A stretch of 54,800 bases of DNA. Source: an uncultured Lachnospiraceae bacterium. Its GTDB lineage: Bacteria > Bacillota > Clostridia > Lachnospirales > Lachnospiraceae. The position numbers and the translations under genes were made by a program. The stretch lies in NCBI GenBank assembly GCA_902786205.1, contig CADABQ010000028.1, forward strand, positions 1 through 54,800, given 5' to 3'. Under the pieces are notes generated by a model. The model was not told where the DNA came from, ran no database searches, and saw only the letters and a program-made list of their open reading frames with translations. Shown piece by piece: positions 42,623-51,220 of the stretch (its first letter is position 1; every line of letters starts with the position of its first letter).

Positions 42623-44032
42623 ATGAAATTTCAACAGAAAAAAATAATGCAACTTATGGATATTATCGGCGTTTTTCTTGTTATTTTAGCCGTACACTTT
42701 GTAATCGGTGCCTTCAATGGAAAATGGCCCTGGTCTGGAAATGCATACAATTCGTATCTTCTTCAGGCAGAATCCTGGTTACATGGCAGACTAGATTTGG
42801 GACAAAATTATGAATACTTAGAATTGGCTGTTTTCAAAAATAAGTATTTTGTAAGTTTTCCACCTTTCCCATCTTATGTATTGCTTCCTTTTGTAGCAAT
42901 TTTAGGAAAACAGACACCAGAAGGCTGGATTGCCTTTTTTGCCATGCTTTTAGGTGCTTTTTACGCATTACGAATCGCTTGGCATTATTTCGGACAAGGT
43001 GCAAAAGCTATTTTTTGGACAAGTTTTTTATATATAGGTACAAATGTTTTATATATCACATTAGATGCTGGTGTATGGTTTATTGCGCAGAATTTTGCCT
43101 TAACACTATCTCTTATGGCAATTTTTTATGCAATCCAAAATAAAGGTGGCTGGAGTCTATTTTTTTGGGGCTGTTCCGTTGGCTGTCGTCCACTTCAAAT
43201 CGTTTACTTTCCTATCCTGTTTTATATTTTATATAAGAATCTAAAACAAGAAAAACCACAACGCACATTACTCTCTATGATAAAGGAGAAGTATTATTGG
43301 GCAATTCCCGTACTTTTGATTGCCCTATCCTACATGCTATTGAATTATGCTCGTTTTGGAAATCCAATTGAATTTGGACATAATTATCTTCCAGAGTTTA
43401 CTCGGGAGAAGCATGGACAATTTCATCAAAGTTACATTTTACATAATATAAAAAGCCTATTCCGCCTTCCTCAAAAGGGAGAAAACGGTTTACTCACTTT
43501 TTATAAATTTGACGGTAATTGTATTTTTCTGGTTATTCCTCTCTTCGTATCATACTTTGTATATTGGTTGAGAAGTTGGATTAAAAAGCAAAAAATAAGC
43601 CCTGTATTTACCCTTGTTCTTCCGTGTTTAATCGCACTACACATCATCGGATTATGCGCACACAGAACAATGGGTGGCTTTCATTTTGGACATCGATATA
43701 TCAACGATGTAACACCATATTTATACTGGGGTATTCTTGTATTTGCAGGCTGTATTACCAAAAAAACGCGGTCTGAAGAAATAGCAGAAACTCCTATCAC
43801 ACCAGAAAAAACTACAGAACCTGTTGAACCTGCAACATCAAGCCAAGAAACAGAGGAACAGAAAGCAACTATAATTACAGAAGAGGCACAAATAGATTCA
43901 CCTACAAACGAAACAGAAAAAATAGAAGAGGCAATACCAGATTATACCTATCCTCTTCATATAGCATTCTGCGTGTTTGGACTTGCACTCAATCTGATTG
44001 GTACCATTGCGGTAAATATGGGCTGGGTATAA
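42623..44032 (+). CDS. Polytopic membrane protein, probable GT-C-type glycosyltransferase
   Basis: The 469-residue protein has about ten membrane segments. An acidic, Thr/Glu-rich loop (about residues 385-435, with many Glu-Glu and Pro-Thr pairs) lies before the last membrane segment. The first outer loop has GNAYNSYLLQAESWLHGRLDLGQNYEYLE, the kind of acidic loop found in GT-C enzymes; GHRYINDVTPYLYW is near the C-terminus. I do not recognise the exact family. It follows a Gpi18-like mannosyltransferase, so a role in glycosylation of a surface component is plausible. The low-complexity loop is unusual. Confidence 0.65.
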   Translation: MKFQQKKIMQLMDIIGVFLVILAVHFVIGAFNGKWPWSGNAYNSYLLQAESWLHGRLDLGQNYEYLELAVFKNKYFVSFPPFPSYVLLPFVAILGKQTPEGWIAFFAMLLGAFYALRIAWHYFGQGAKAIFWTSFLYIGTNVLYITLDAGVWFIAQNFALTLSLMAIFYAIQNKGGWSLFFWGCSVGCRPLQIVYFPILFYILYKNLKQEKPQRTLLSMIKEKYYWAIPVLLIALSYMLLNYARFGNPIEFGHNYLPEFTREKHGQFHQSYILHNIKSLFRLPQKGENGLLTFYKFDGNCIFLVIPLFVSYFVYWLRSWIKKQKISPVFTLVLPCLIALHIIGLCAHRTMGGFHFGHRYINDVTPYLYWGILVFAGCITKKTRSEEIAETPITPEKTTEPVEPATSSQETEEQKATIITEEAQIDSPTNETEKIEEAIPDYTYPLHIAFCVFGLALNLIGTIAVNMGWV

Positions 44033-44155
44033 GCGTTATAGTCCATGCTATTTGCATCTGCACTGTCACTTGCTCTTTTATAAAATGGTCAAGTCCACAT
44101 CAGCTTCCTATCGAACAAAAAGTAACAGTTCAGCCGGGTACATTCATAAAGTGCC

Positions 44156-44294
44156 AGAATATACAACATGACTAAAAATATCCTTTTTGGCTGGACACTT
44201 TACTCTGTACGCTCTCTCACTAGGCTCAAAAATACTTCGCCAAGTGTTCAATGTGTATTCATGTTTGGCGTTAGCCCAATAGAAATGATTGTGG
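44156..44294 (+). repeat. 139-bp dispersed repeat, copy B
   Basis: It matches copy A (29847-29985, minus strand) at 138 of 139 positions. The boundaries are sharp: AGAATATACAAC on one side and GATTGTGG on the other, with unrelated flanks. This indicates a recent duplication or a mobile non-coding unit. Confidence 0.9.
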
Positions 44295-44313
44295 AAATTG
44301 CACTTAGCCTGCT

Positions 44314-44348
44314 TGGTTATGAAATTTTTACATAACCAGCATTTTTTG
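44314..44348 (+). terminator. Intrinsic terminator downstream of repeat copy B
   Basis: TGGTTATG pairs with CATAACCA around a nine-base loop, followed by GCATTTTTT on the plus strand. It probably ends the plus-strand unit from 41143. Confidence 0.7.
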
Positions 44349-44358
44349 TTTTGTGTTA

Positions 44359-46515
44359 CTATTTTATTTTATATAATTGTACATCATTTTGACTAAATAC
44401 ACATTCTCCAAGGGACTGTATACCAGCATCGTCTACACTATAGGAACTTCTCTCATCTGGTCCGATCAACACATAGGAAACCTTGTACTGCTCAAATAAA
44501 TCTTGACTCTGTAATGGAGTCGTATACATTTGTCCAACCTGTGCTTCTCTCTCCTGATAATTCAGCCCGTGATAATACAAGAAAGTTCCTGCACCACAAA
44601 CAATATTCCTTCCAGTTAAAGAAGATACTGCGTTGTTATGCCTACAGTTCGTTAATATTACTGCATCCGCCTTTACATTCTTTTCAATATAATCACACAA
44701 AGAAACCTGATCTGCACTATATAACTCATATTCCTTTCCGGAAACATACTCTCTTCCCATGGTAAGTACACCAGATACGGTACAAACCGCAAGTACACAC
44801 ACTGCACCACAAATCGCACCGATCTTTTTATATTTGTAGACCTGTTTGAATAAATCCACTAAAACATCCGCACATAAGAATAACAGTAACATATAACCGA
44901 CATAAAGAAGTTTATTATTATCATATACATTTGGCTGGAATACCATAAATTCCGCAATGGACCAAATCAATAATGCTGGTCCAGCCATAAATAATTTTCT
45001 CCTCGTTGCATAAATCAGTGCTGGTATGGCAACCAATGCAGTGAAACCTATATTTTTTATATAAAACCAAATATACTGATCCTGCTCATTTGCCCAGTTG
45101 AAATATCCTCGAAGGGATTCGCCATTTCCTACCTGCTGGAATGTCCAGTTAAACAATTGTGGTAGAGCAAGCACAAGCACAATACCCAACAATATTCCCC
45201 ATGTCTGCAATAGCTCTTTCCATTTTCCTTGTTGAAATACTTTATACATATAGTATACAATAACTGCTACTGCGACAAACACAATCACACCAACCATTAA
45301 CATACCATTGGTCTTAATCCCATTGGTAAATGGTTTAAAAATTTGTAGCACACTCATAAGTAACAGTCCACCTGGAACTAAGTACTTGGCAATCCGGTTG
45401 GATGCTTCCATCTGCCCGCCTGTCATCTCATACATATATCCGGTTACCCATACTACACAAACCATTGCCAAAGCCAGGAAAGAATGGGTATGAATCAGTG
45501 GAAGCGCTCCACCAAATACCGCAACTAAAACAAAATAACGTACATTTTTTTCTTCCATGGCACGATATAGCAATGCCAGCGTTCCAAACAGTACTGCCCA
45601 TCCAAACAAGGTTGCTCTTTGTGGCAGTAACATATCTACGATTACATTCGACCAACGTATATTATTGTCCACCAAATTCGTAGGTGTTGTATAAAATCCT
45701 GTAAAGATACGTGTAAAATTCTCCTTGTTTTTTGTAAGCATATCAAAAAAGTAAAGGAAGCCAAATCCGCCATTAAAAAAGAAAAGAACCCACGCTACCA
45801 AAGATTTAACTTTGCTTTTCAGAACCATTTTCCCCAAACAATAAAAACCTAAAAAAACCTGCAAAATTGCAACCAGCATTGGAAGCATATACGCAAGTTT
45901 CAAAGAACTTCCAAATACATATACACTAGAAGAAATACTGTCACACAAAAATGGATATGCAAGTTTTACTCCTGGCAAGATAGAATAATCCGGTGGGAAA
46001 TTCTTTTGATTTGCAATACTTGTAATAAATCCAAGATGCATATTCATATCACCGTAGGTACACTGTCCCGTACGGATTTCCCCATTGCTACCAGTTACAA
46101 TGGTATGGGACAGTAATAACAAAACAAAGAAGATAAATGTCACCAGCATGACCAGCCAATATACTGGTGCTTCTTTTATTTCGCAACCAAACTTTCTCAC
46201 ACTGTTTGCAAATCCATCCCGCTTGGCTTCTGTCCCAAACACAACCTGCTTTGGTTTCTTTATAAACATAACAATCAGAAACAACGCAACAAAAATTGCC
46301 AATCCTACACAATGACTTGCTACCGTAAATCCCATAACAAGAGAGGTCAGTGTTGGCAGCCAATGTAGTGCTACACTACCTGTAATGCTTCCAATTAACA
46401 ATTGAAATTCCTTCCGTTCTTTTCTTACGAACATTCCGGCAAACAAAATGCCGAATACCTGATACAAAAGGAAATAGCCACAACCAACTATATTCCCCAT
46501 TATCGTACCTTCCAT
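44359..46515 (-). CDS. Large polytopic membrane protein, probable GT-C-fold glycosyltransferase
   Basis: The 718-residue protein has about 14-16 membrane segments and a soluble C-terminal part of about 110 residues. The first large outer loop has YGDMNMHLGFITSIANQ, with an Asp-x-x-x-His pair, then FPPDYSILPGVKLAYPFL. This resembles the YYY/DUF2298-type and other GT-C families in which an Asp of this loop is catalytic. The C-terminal domain (TNCRHNNAVSSLTGRNIVCG, then LIGPDERSSYSV) resembles the soluble domain of such membrane glycosyltransferases. The start is well supported by GGAGG seven bases upstream. Specific activity is unknown. It is transcribed divergently from the GGDEF gene. Confidence 0.7.
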   Translation of the reverse strand: MEGTIMGNIVGCGYFLLYQVFGILFAGMFVRKERKEFQLLIGSITGSVALHWLPTLTSLVMGFTVASHCVGLAIFVALFLIVMFIKKPKQVVFGTEAKRDGFANSVRKFGCEIKEAPVYWLVMLVTFIFFVLLLLSHTIVTGSNGEIRTGQCTYGDMNMHLGFITSIANQKNFPPDYSILPGVKLAYPFLCDSISSSVYVFGSSLKLAYMLPMLVAILQVFLGFYCLGKMVLKSKVKSLVAWVLFFFNGGFGFLYFFDMLTKNKENFTRIFTGFYTTPTNLVDNNIRWSNVIVDMLLPQRATLFGWAVLFGTLALLYRAMEEKNVRYFVLVAVFGGALPLIHTHSFLALAMVCVVWVTGYMYEMTGGQMEASNRIAKYLVPGGLLLMSVLQIFKPFTNGIKTNGMLMVGVIVFVAVAVIVYYMYKVFQQGKWKELLQTWGILLGIVLVLALPQLFNWTFQQVGNGESLRGYFNWANEQDQYIWFYIKNIGFTALVAIPALIYATRRKLFMAGPALLIWSIAEFMVFQPNVYDNNKLLYVGYMLLLFLCADVLVDLFKQVYKYKKIGAICGAVCVLAVCTVSGVLTMGREYVSGKEYELYSADQVSLCDYIEKNVKADAVILTNCRHNNAVSSLTGRNIVCGAGTFLYYHGLNYQEREAQVGQMYTTPLQSQDLFEQYKVSYVLIGPDERSSYSVDDAGIQSLGECVFSQNDVQLYKIK

Positions 46516-46888
46516 CTTACTTCCTCCATTTCTTTTATTATGTACACTCGGAGTCTCTTTGTGCTTGATTTTGTGCGATGTTTTTTGTCAGATATGCACA
46601 AATTTATGTGCAACTGGCGGAAAATCAGCCACAAAAGTGAGTGCAAGGGAGATGCAGAGAGTACATTTATTATACCATTGTAAAACTCTGTATCACATTA
46701 TAACTCTAGTATACACAAGTAACCTGTTTTTTTCTACAAAATATAAGTAATTTTATTTACCTATTTTATTTTTTATGTTAAAATAGAGACTGTTTGATGG
46801 AAAATTATGTAATTTTTAGCGATTTTGCCTAATCTTTTTATTCTTGCAAAATCTCAACAGCAACAAAACCAATAGGAGGATACGGTTT
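46516..46888. other. Divergent intergenic region with a plus-strand promoter
   Basis: On the plus strand TTTACC, a 17-base spacer and TAAAAT (46756-46784) form a promoter for the GGDEF gene, with a leader of about 100 bases that shows no GEMM-type c-di-GMP riboswitch. On the minus strand TATAAT at about 46669-46674 is a possible -10 for the membrane-protein gene, without a clear -35. Confidence 0.5.
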
Positions 46889-49800
46889 ATGGAATATACT
46901 ATTTACATCCGGCAAACAATAGAAAGTTTTTTTAAAGAACTATCAAAACCGGTTTTAGTAATTAAACATTATAATATACAACAACCAACTGAATCGGACC
47001 TATTGCAATTACTTCCTGTTGATACAGCCACTTTTTATATGTACCATGAATATCAACCTGATTTTTTATACGAAGCATACGAACCATTTTTAGACTGGAT
47101 TCGTCTTTTTTATATTAATTTTTATCAAAACCATATGTCTTTAGATACATTTTTGCAAACATGTCAGGTCTATTCTTTGCATAGAGAAATCTTCTCAAGC
47201 TATATTACTACGGGACGTTGTGTTCGAACAGAAGAAATTATGTATACCGAACTAAATTTTGAACGTAAAAATTTCTTTCAGGATATCATTCAAATTTTTA
47301 CATATATTGCATCGGAACATAAACTTGTTCTGATTCTATCCGCTTTTCACAGGGCACCACTATCCAGCGTTACCCTTTTAATGGAAATTTTGAAAAAAAA
47401 GATTGCAAATCTTCACTTTATTCTTATATATAATGATGCCTATTATCCAAAACCATATATTGAGGAAACTTGGAATGCACTTTTTTCCCATATACAGCGA
47501 AACACGATTCCATTAGAACTGGATACCTTTAAAAGCGATACGATTATGCATTCTTCCAAAGATTACGTTTTTGATACAAACCATATTTTGCAAAATATTA
47601 CACGTTTTTATAATATGTATCATACATTTGCATTGGAAGATATGAAATATTATATTATTGATATTTACAATAAAATCGAGCATAATCCAAGTATTCTACC
47701 AGAAGAAAATGTTTATGAAATCTTAAAATTATATACTTTATTAAGTTTATGCCAGGAGGATACCGAAGCGGCTATATTATCCTGCAAATTAATTACTAAT
47801 TTAGACATTTACAAAACCTTACCACATGTGGCTTATGACTATAACTATCTTTCTATTCTGACACAGATTTCATCTGGTCACATGGATATTATTCGTAATT
47901 CTTACTTAAATTGTCTTTCCATTGCCGAACAACAAAAAGATGATTTTTCTGTTTTTCGTGCAAAGCTCATCTATTGTATGGCACAATTTGGTGGATGGAA
48001 AGATTTATTCCTGTGTGATTTTCGAATTCCGGTTTCTTACGAACTGGTGGAACAATGTAAAAAATACAAATTTTTCAATCATTTAGCATACCTGTACACA
48101 ATGGGCTTTGAAAATGACAAGGAAACCATCCAGTCCATCGCAGAGGGAAAAGAAAATTCCATCTATTTTACAAAAGGAATACAACTTGCAAAATCACTTG
48201 GTAATACAGATTTTCTTATGCTTGCTTATATGAAAAACATCATTCTATACTCCGATGCGGGTTTCCACGAATACGTTTACCAAATGCATAAAAAACGCAT
48301 TGATACTGTAAATAGTTCAGACAAAGTATTACAGGCACATATGTACTTGGGCATAGGCTATAACTGCATTATTCTGGAAAAATATACAAAAGCATATTAT
48401 TATTTTCGGAACGCACTACACAACCTTGTAAAAGAGAATAAAGCAGATGACTGTATGGATGCCCTATACAATATCAGTATGAATTATTTTGTAGTGGAAG
48501 ATTATAAAGCAGTGATTCCTTGTATCGATATTTTGCTAAAAATGTTAACCGCTCTGGGCTATCTAAATCCTATGGTTTGTAGCTCTGCAAAACTGTATGG
48601 AATGCTGGCTCTGTCATATTTTCACCTAGAGGACTACTATAATACACACCACTTTTTAGGAATTATGGAACTAAACATGAATCCATTTTTAGAAAAAGAT
48701 GAAAATGTAGACTATACCTATTGGGAAGAAGAGCTCTTTCTTTATCATTATATCAAAGCACTCTTATATGAACATGAGAATAATTTTGAAAGCAGCCAAA
48801 ACGAGCTTACTCTTTCTAAAAAATTCTTGTGGATGCTACCCGGTACTATTTTTTATACTTATTCTTTGTATACGGTTGCACAAGCAAGATTATATAAACG
48901 ATGCGGAAAACCAGAGGAGGAAACAGCTTTATTCAATGAAGCGATTACCTACTACAAACAAGAAGGCTTTTTTCAATGTGCAAAAAAACTAATTACTATT
49001 CAAAATGGTGAAACACCAGAAAAAGTAAAACTACCGTTTCGTGAAACAGATTTACATTTTGATAAGCTATTGACGTTGGCAAACTACGAGGGAACACAGA
49101 ACAAGTTGAAATACCGAGAAAAGGATCTTGCCTTTTTAACCATCTGGCAGGAAAATTTAAATCGTTCCAAAAACGATATACAAGCATTACTAGAAAATGC
49201 ATTTACTATTATGCAAAAAAGCTATAACCTGAGTGACGTTATTATGCTAAAGCAGGAAGATAATACTTTCTCTGTTTTGTATAATAATAGCTCCATTACT
49301 TTATCCGAACAACAAATCCACAATACCTTTCATTTTTTCCGCCAATACAAACGTGGATTTTTAACCAAACGAACGGATAAAAACTTTTTGCAATTTATGC
49401 CTATCATTGAGCTTTTCGAAAAGCATAAAGTAGTTACCATGCTAGGAATTCCTATTTCCCGTGAAAATACAGAGTATGTGCTACTCTCACACGTAAATGC
49501 ACAACGAAATTTTACAAACAATCGAATTCCGCTTACAGAAGAAAATCTTGTTACATTAAAATTTGCATACAGCCAGTTAATCGATGCCATAAAACAGATT
49601 AAAAACAATAACTTAATCCGAGAAATGAATAAAACTCTGGAACAGGTTTCTGTTACAGATTACCTAACCGGATTATACAATCGACATGGTTTAAGTGAAA
49701 TTATAAAAAAGCAATTTTGTCAGATGCAAGGAAAAACTATTTTAATCTTATACATTGACTTGGATAACTTTAAATATTACAACGACACATTTGGACATGA

Positions 49801-50188
49801 TCTGGGGGACTTCCTTTTGGTACATTTTTCCCATTTATTTACCTCACTGGTAAAAGGAGATGGCTATACCGTTCGGTATGGTGGAGATGAATTTGTTATG
49901 GTACTTCCAGATAAAACAGAAGAATATGGAATAGAACTTTCCAAGCAAATTTATGCTCAAATACAGGACGGATGTAAAAAGGCTATTTCAGAAGAATTGC
50001 AACAGGAACTTACCATTCCGGAAAACAAACGTCTTTCCTGCTCCATCGGTATTACAGAATACACTGGCACTAGCCAAGCAGATATTGAGCATGCTCTGAC
50101 CCACGCAGATGAAGCCTTGTACTTTATCAAACACAATTCAAAGGGGCATGCTATCACCTGGTCGAAATTGCAGGATTTACCATTATAA
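46889..50188 (+). CDS. Diguanylate cyclase with degenerate ATPase, TPR-like and GAF-like regions
   Basis: The protein has 1099 residues from the ATG with AGGAGG nine bases upstream; the frame is open for 15 more codons. Residues 1-230 look like a STAND/AAA16-type ATPase relic: a hydrophobic strand LVLILSAFHRA stands where Walker B would be, but no Walker A loop is seen. About 270-760 are helical repeats of TPR type. About 770-905 resemble a GAF domain. The C-terminal GGDEF domain (about 930-1090) has the intact RYGGDEF signature near residue 997 and should make c-di-GMP. The inhibitory RxxD site is absent (VKGD instead). There is no membrane segment. It is probably a cytoplasmic sensor of an unknown signal. 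Confidence 0.87.
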   Translation: MEYTIYIRQTIESFFKELSKPVLVIKHYNIQQPTESDLLQLLPVDTATFYMYHEYQPDFLYEAYEPFLDWIRLFYINFYQNHMSLDTFLQTCQVYSLHREIFSSYITTGRCVRTEEIMYTELNFERKNFFQDIIQIFTYIASEHKLVLILSAFHRAPLSSVTLLMEILKKKIANLHFILIYNDAYYPKPYIEETWNALFSHIQRNTIPLELDTFKSDTIMHSSKDYVFDTNHILQNITRFYNMYHTFALEDMKYYIIDIYNKIEHNPSILPEENVYEILKLYTLLSLCQEDTEAAILSCKLITNLDIYKTLPHVAYDYNYLSILTQISSGHMDIIRNSYLNCLSIAEQQKDDFSVFRAKLIYCMAQFGGWKDLFLCDFRIPVSYELVEQCKKYKFFNHLAYLYTMGFENDKETIQSIAEGKENSIYFTKGIQLAKSLGNTDFLMLAYMKNIILYSDAGFHEYVYQMHKKRIDTVNSSDKVLQAHMYLGIGYNCIILEKYTKAYYYFRNALHNLVKENKADDCMDALYNISMNYFVVEDYKAVIPCIDILLKMLTALGYLNPMVCSSAKLYGMLALSYFHLEDYYNTHHFLGIMELNMNPFLEKDENVDYTYWEEELFLYHYIKALLYEHENNFESSQNELTLSKKFLWMLPGTIFYTYSLYTVAQARLYKRCGKPEEETALFNEAITYYKQEGFFQCAKKLITIQNGETPEKVKLPFRETDLHFDKLLTLANYEGTQNKLKYREKDLAFLTIWQENLNRSKNDIQALLENAFTIMQKSYNLSDVIMLKQEDNTFSVLYNNSSITLSEQQIHNTFHFFRQYKRGFLTKRTDKNFLQFMPIIELFEKHKVVTMLGIPISRENTEYVLLSHVNAQRNFTNNRIPLTEENLVTLKFAYSQLIDAIKQIKNNNLIREMNKTLEQVSVTDYLTGLYNRHGLSEIIKKQFCQMQGKTILILYIDLDNFKYYNDTFGHDLGDFLLVHFSHLFTSLVKGDGYTVRYGGDEFVMVLPDKTEEYGIELSKQIYAQIQDGCKKAISEELQQELTIPENKRLSCSIGITEYTGTSQADIEHALTHADEALYFIKHNSKGHAITWSKLQDLPL

Positions 50189-50211
50189 TGTTTTAATACA
50201 ACTCTTGTTCT

Positions 50212-50278
50212 TTTATAAAAATACCGACCTCCAATCGTTAGATTTTGTTCTAATTTTTGGAAATCGGTATTTTTATAA
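50212..50278. terminator. Bidirectional terminator between the convergent GGDEF and dus genes
   Basis: TTATAAAAATACCGA and TCGGTATTTTTATAA form a 15-base perfect stem, with inner CCAA/TTGG and TTAGA/TCTAA pairs. It serves both converging genes. Confidence 0.9.
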
Positions 50279-50289
50279 CCTTTTCTTTT

Positions 50290-51219
50290 CTAATGAAAAC
50301 AGACCGCCTGAATCTGTTCGACCGCTATTTTATATTCTTCGTACTTTTTTGCTTTTCTTATTTTTTTTACGCTTTTATCCACCGTAGGAAAAGATTTTCC
50401 CATATATATCCACAATTCTTTCATCTTATACAGTGCATTATTTCCAATTTCCTCATAATAAGCTTCAAACAACTCATCATGAAATTGCCAAAAACGCTTT
50501 TTTTGTTCCTTCGTCCAAGTAAGCGTCTCCTGCTCCAATAAAAAAGGATTTGTGAGAAGCCCACGGCCAATCATAACATTTTGAATCGATGGACAAGCTT
50601 CTTTACAAGCCTTGATTTCCTCTTTTGTATGAAGTTCTCCATTATAACATAATGGACTTTTTATATTTTTAGCACTTTGTAAAAAACAGTCCCAATGAAT
50701 CGGCTTTTTATAAAAATCCTGTTGTACCCTCGGATGTACAATTAACTCCTTGATCGGATACCGATTGTATCGTTCCAACAATTCTTCCCACTCTTCTTCT
50801 TCATACCGTCCGATTCGTGTTTTGATTGAAATGGGAAGAGGCGATTTTTCAAAAATAGCATCCAAAAAAGTTTCCAATCGATAGGTTTCGCTTAAAAAAC
50901 CTGCTCCCTTACACTTCTTTGCAACTGTGTTGGAAGGGCAACCAAGGTTTAAATTAATCTCTTTATAGCCATATTCTTTTAACTCTTTTGCAACCTCATA
51001 AAAATATTCTGCATGATTTGTCAGAATCTGCGGCACCGTTGGAATGCCTTTATTATTTTCCGGCAATATATCCTTTCGTTCTTTGGGTGTAAATGGCCCA
51101 TGCATGGTAGGCGAAAGAAAGGGTGTAAAATATACATCTACACCCTTAAAATATTTCCAATGTAATTGTCGGTACAAATACGTGGTAATCCCCTCCATAG
51201 GGGCAAAATAACATTTCAT
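50290..51219 (-). CDS. tRNA-dihydrouridine synthase
   Basis: The 309-residue FMN-dependent TIM-barrel enzyme has the conserved MKCYFAPMEGIT start and NLGCPSNTVAKKCKGAGFL. It also has ISIKTRIG (Lys), LIVHPRVQQ (His) and the phosphate-binding MIGRGLLTNP. It reduces uridines of tRNA to dihydrouridine with NADPH. The stop of aspS is one base upstream of its start, so it is co-transcribed with aspS and presumably shares its T-box control. It is somewhat shorter than DusB (about 320-330); which uridine it modifies cannot be told. Confidence 0.93.
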   Translation of the reverse strand: MKCYFAPMEGITTYLYRQLHWKYFKGVDVYFTPFLSPTMHGPFTPKERKDILPENNKGIPTVPQILTNHAEYFYEVAKELKEYGYKEINLNLGCPSNTVAKKCKGAGFLSETYRLETFLDAIFEKSPLPISIKTRIGRYEEEEWEELLERYNRYPIKELIVHPRVQQDFYKKPIHWDCFLQSAKNIKSPLCYNGELHTKEEIKACKEACPSIQNVMIGRGLLTNPFLLEQETLTWTKEQKKRFWQFHDELFEAYYEEIGNNALYKMKELWIYMGKSFPTVDKSVKKIRKAKKYEEYKIAVEQIQAVCFH

Positions 51220-51220
51220 C

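Larger units (their letters stand above)
44033..44358. other. Intergenic region carrying repeat copy B
   Basis: There is no gene of normal size. Positions 44033-44155 show nothing recognisable. 44156-44294 is the second copy of the 139-bp repeat. Within it a plus-strand frame of 55 residues (44168-44335, starting MTKNILFGWTLYS) could be read, but it has no ribosome-binding site. Copy A has the same frame, which supports shared ancestry and does not prove a gene. Confidence 0.6.

Noticed and set aside
44168..44335. A 55-residue gene in repeat copy B
   Set aside because: No ribosome-binding site is present, and in copy A the same frame runs into unrelated sequence. Similarity is better explained by the DNA repeat.
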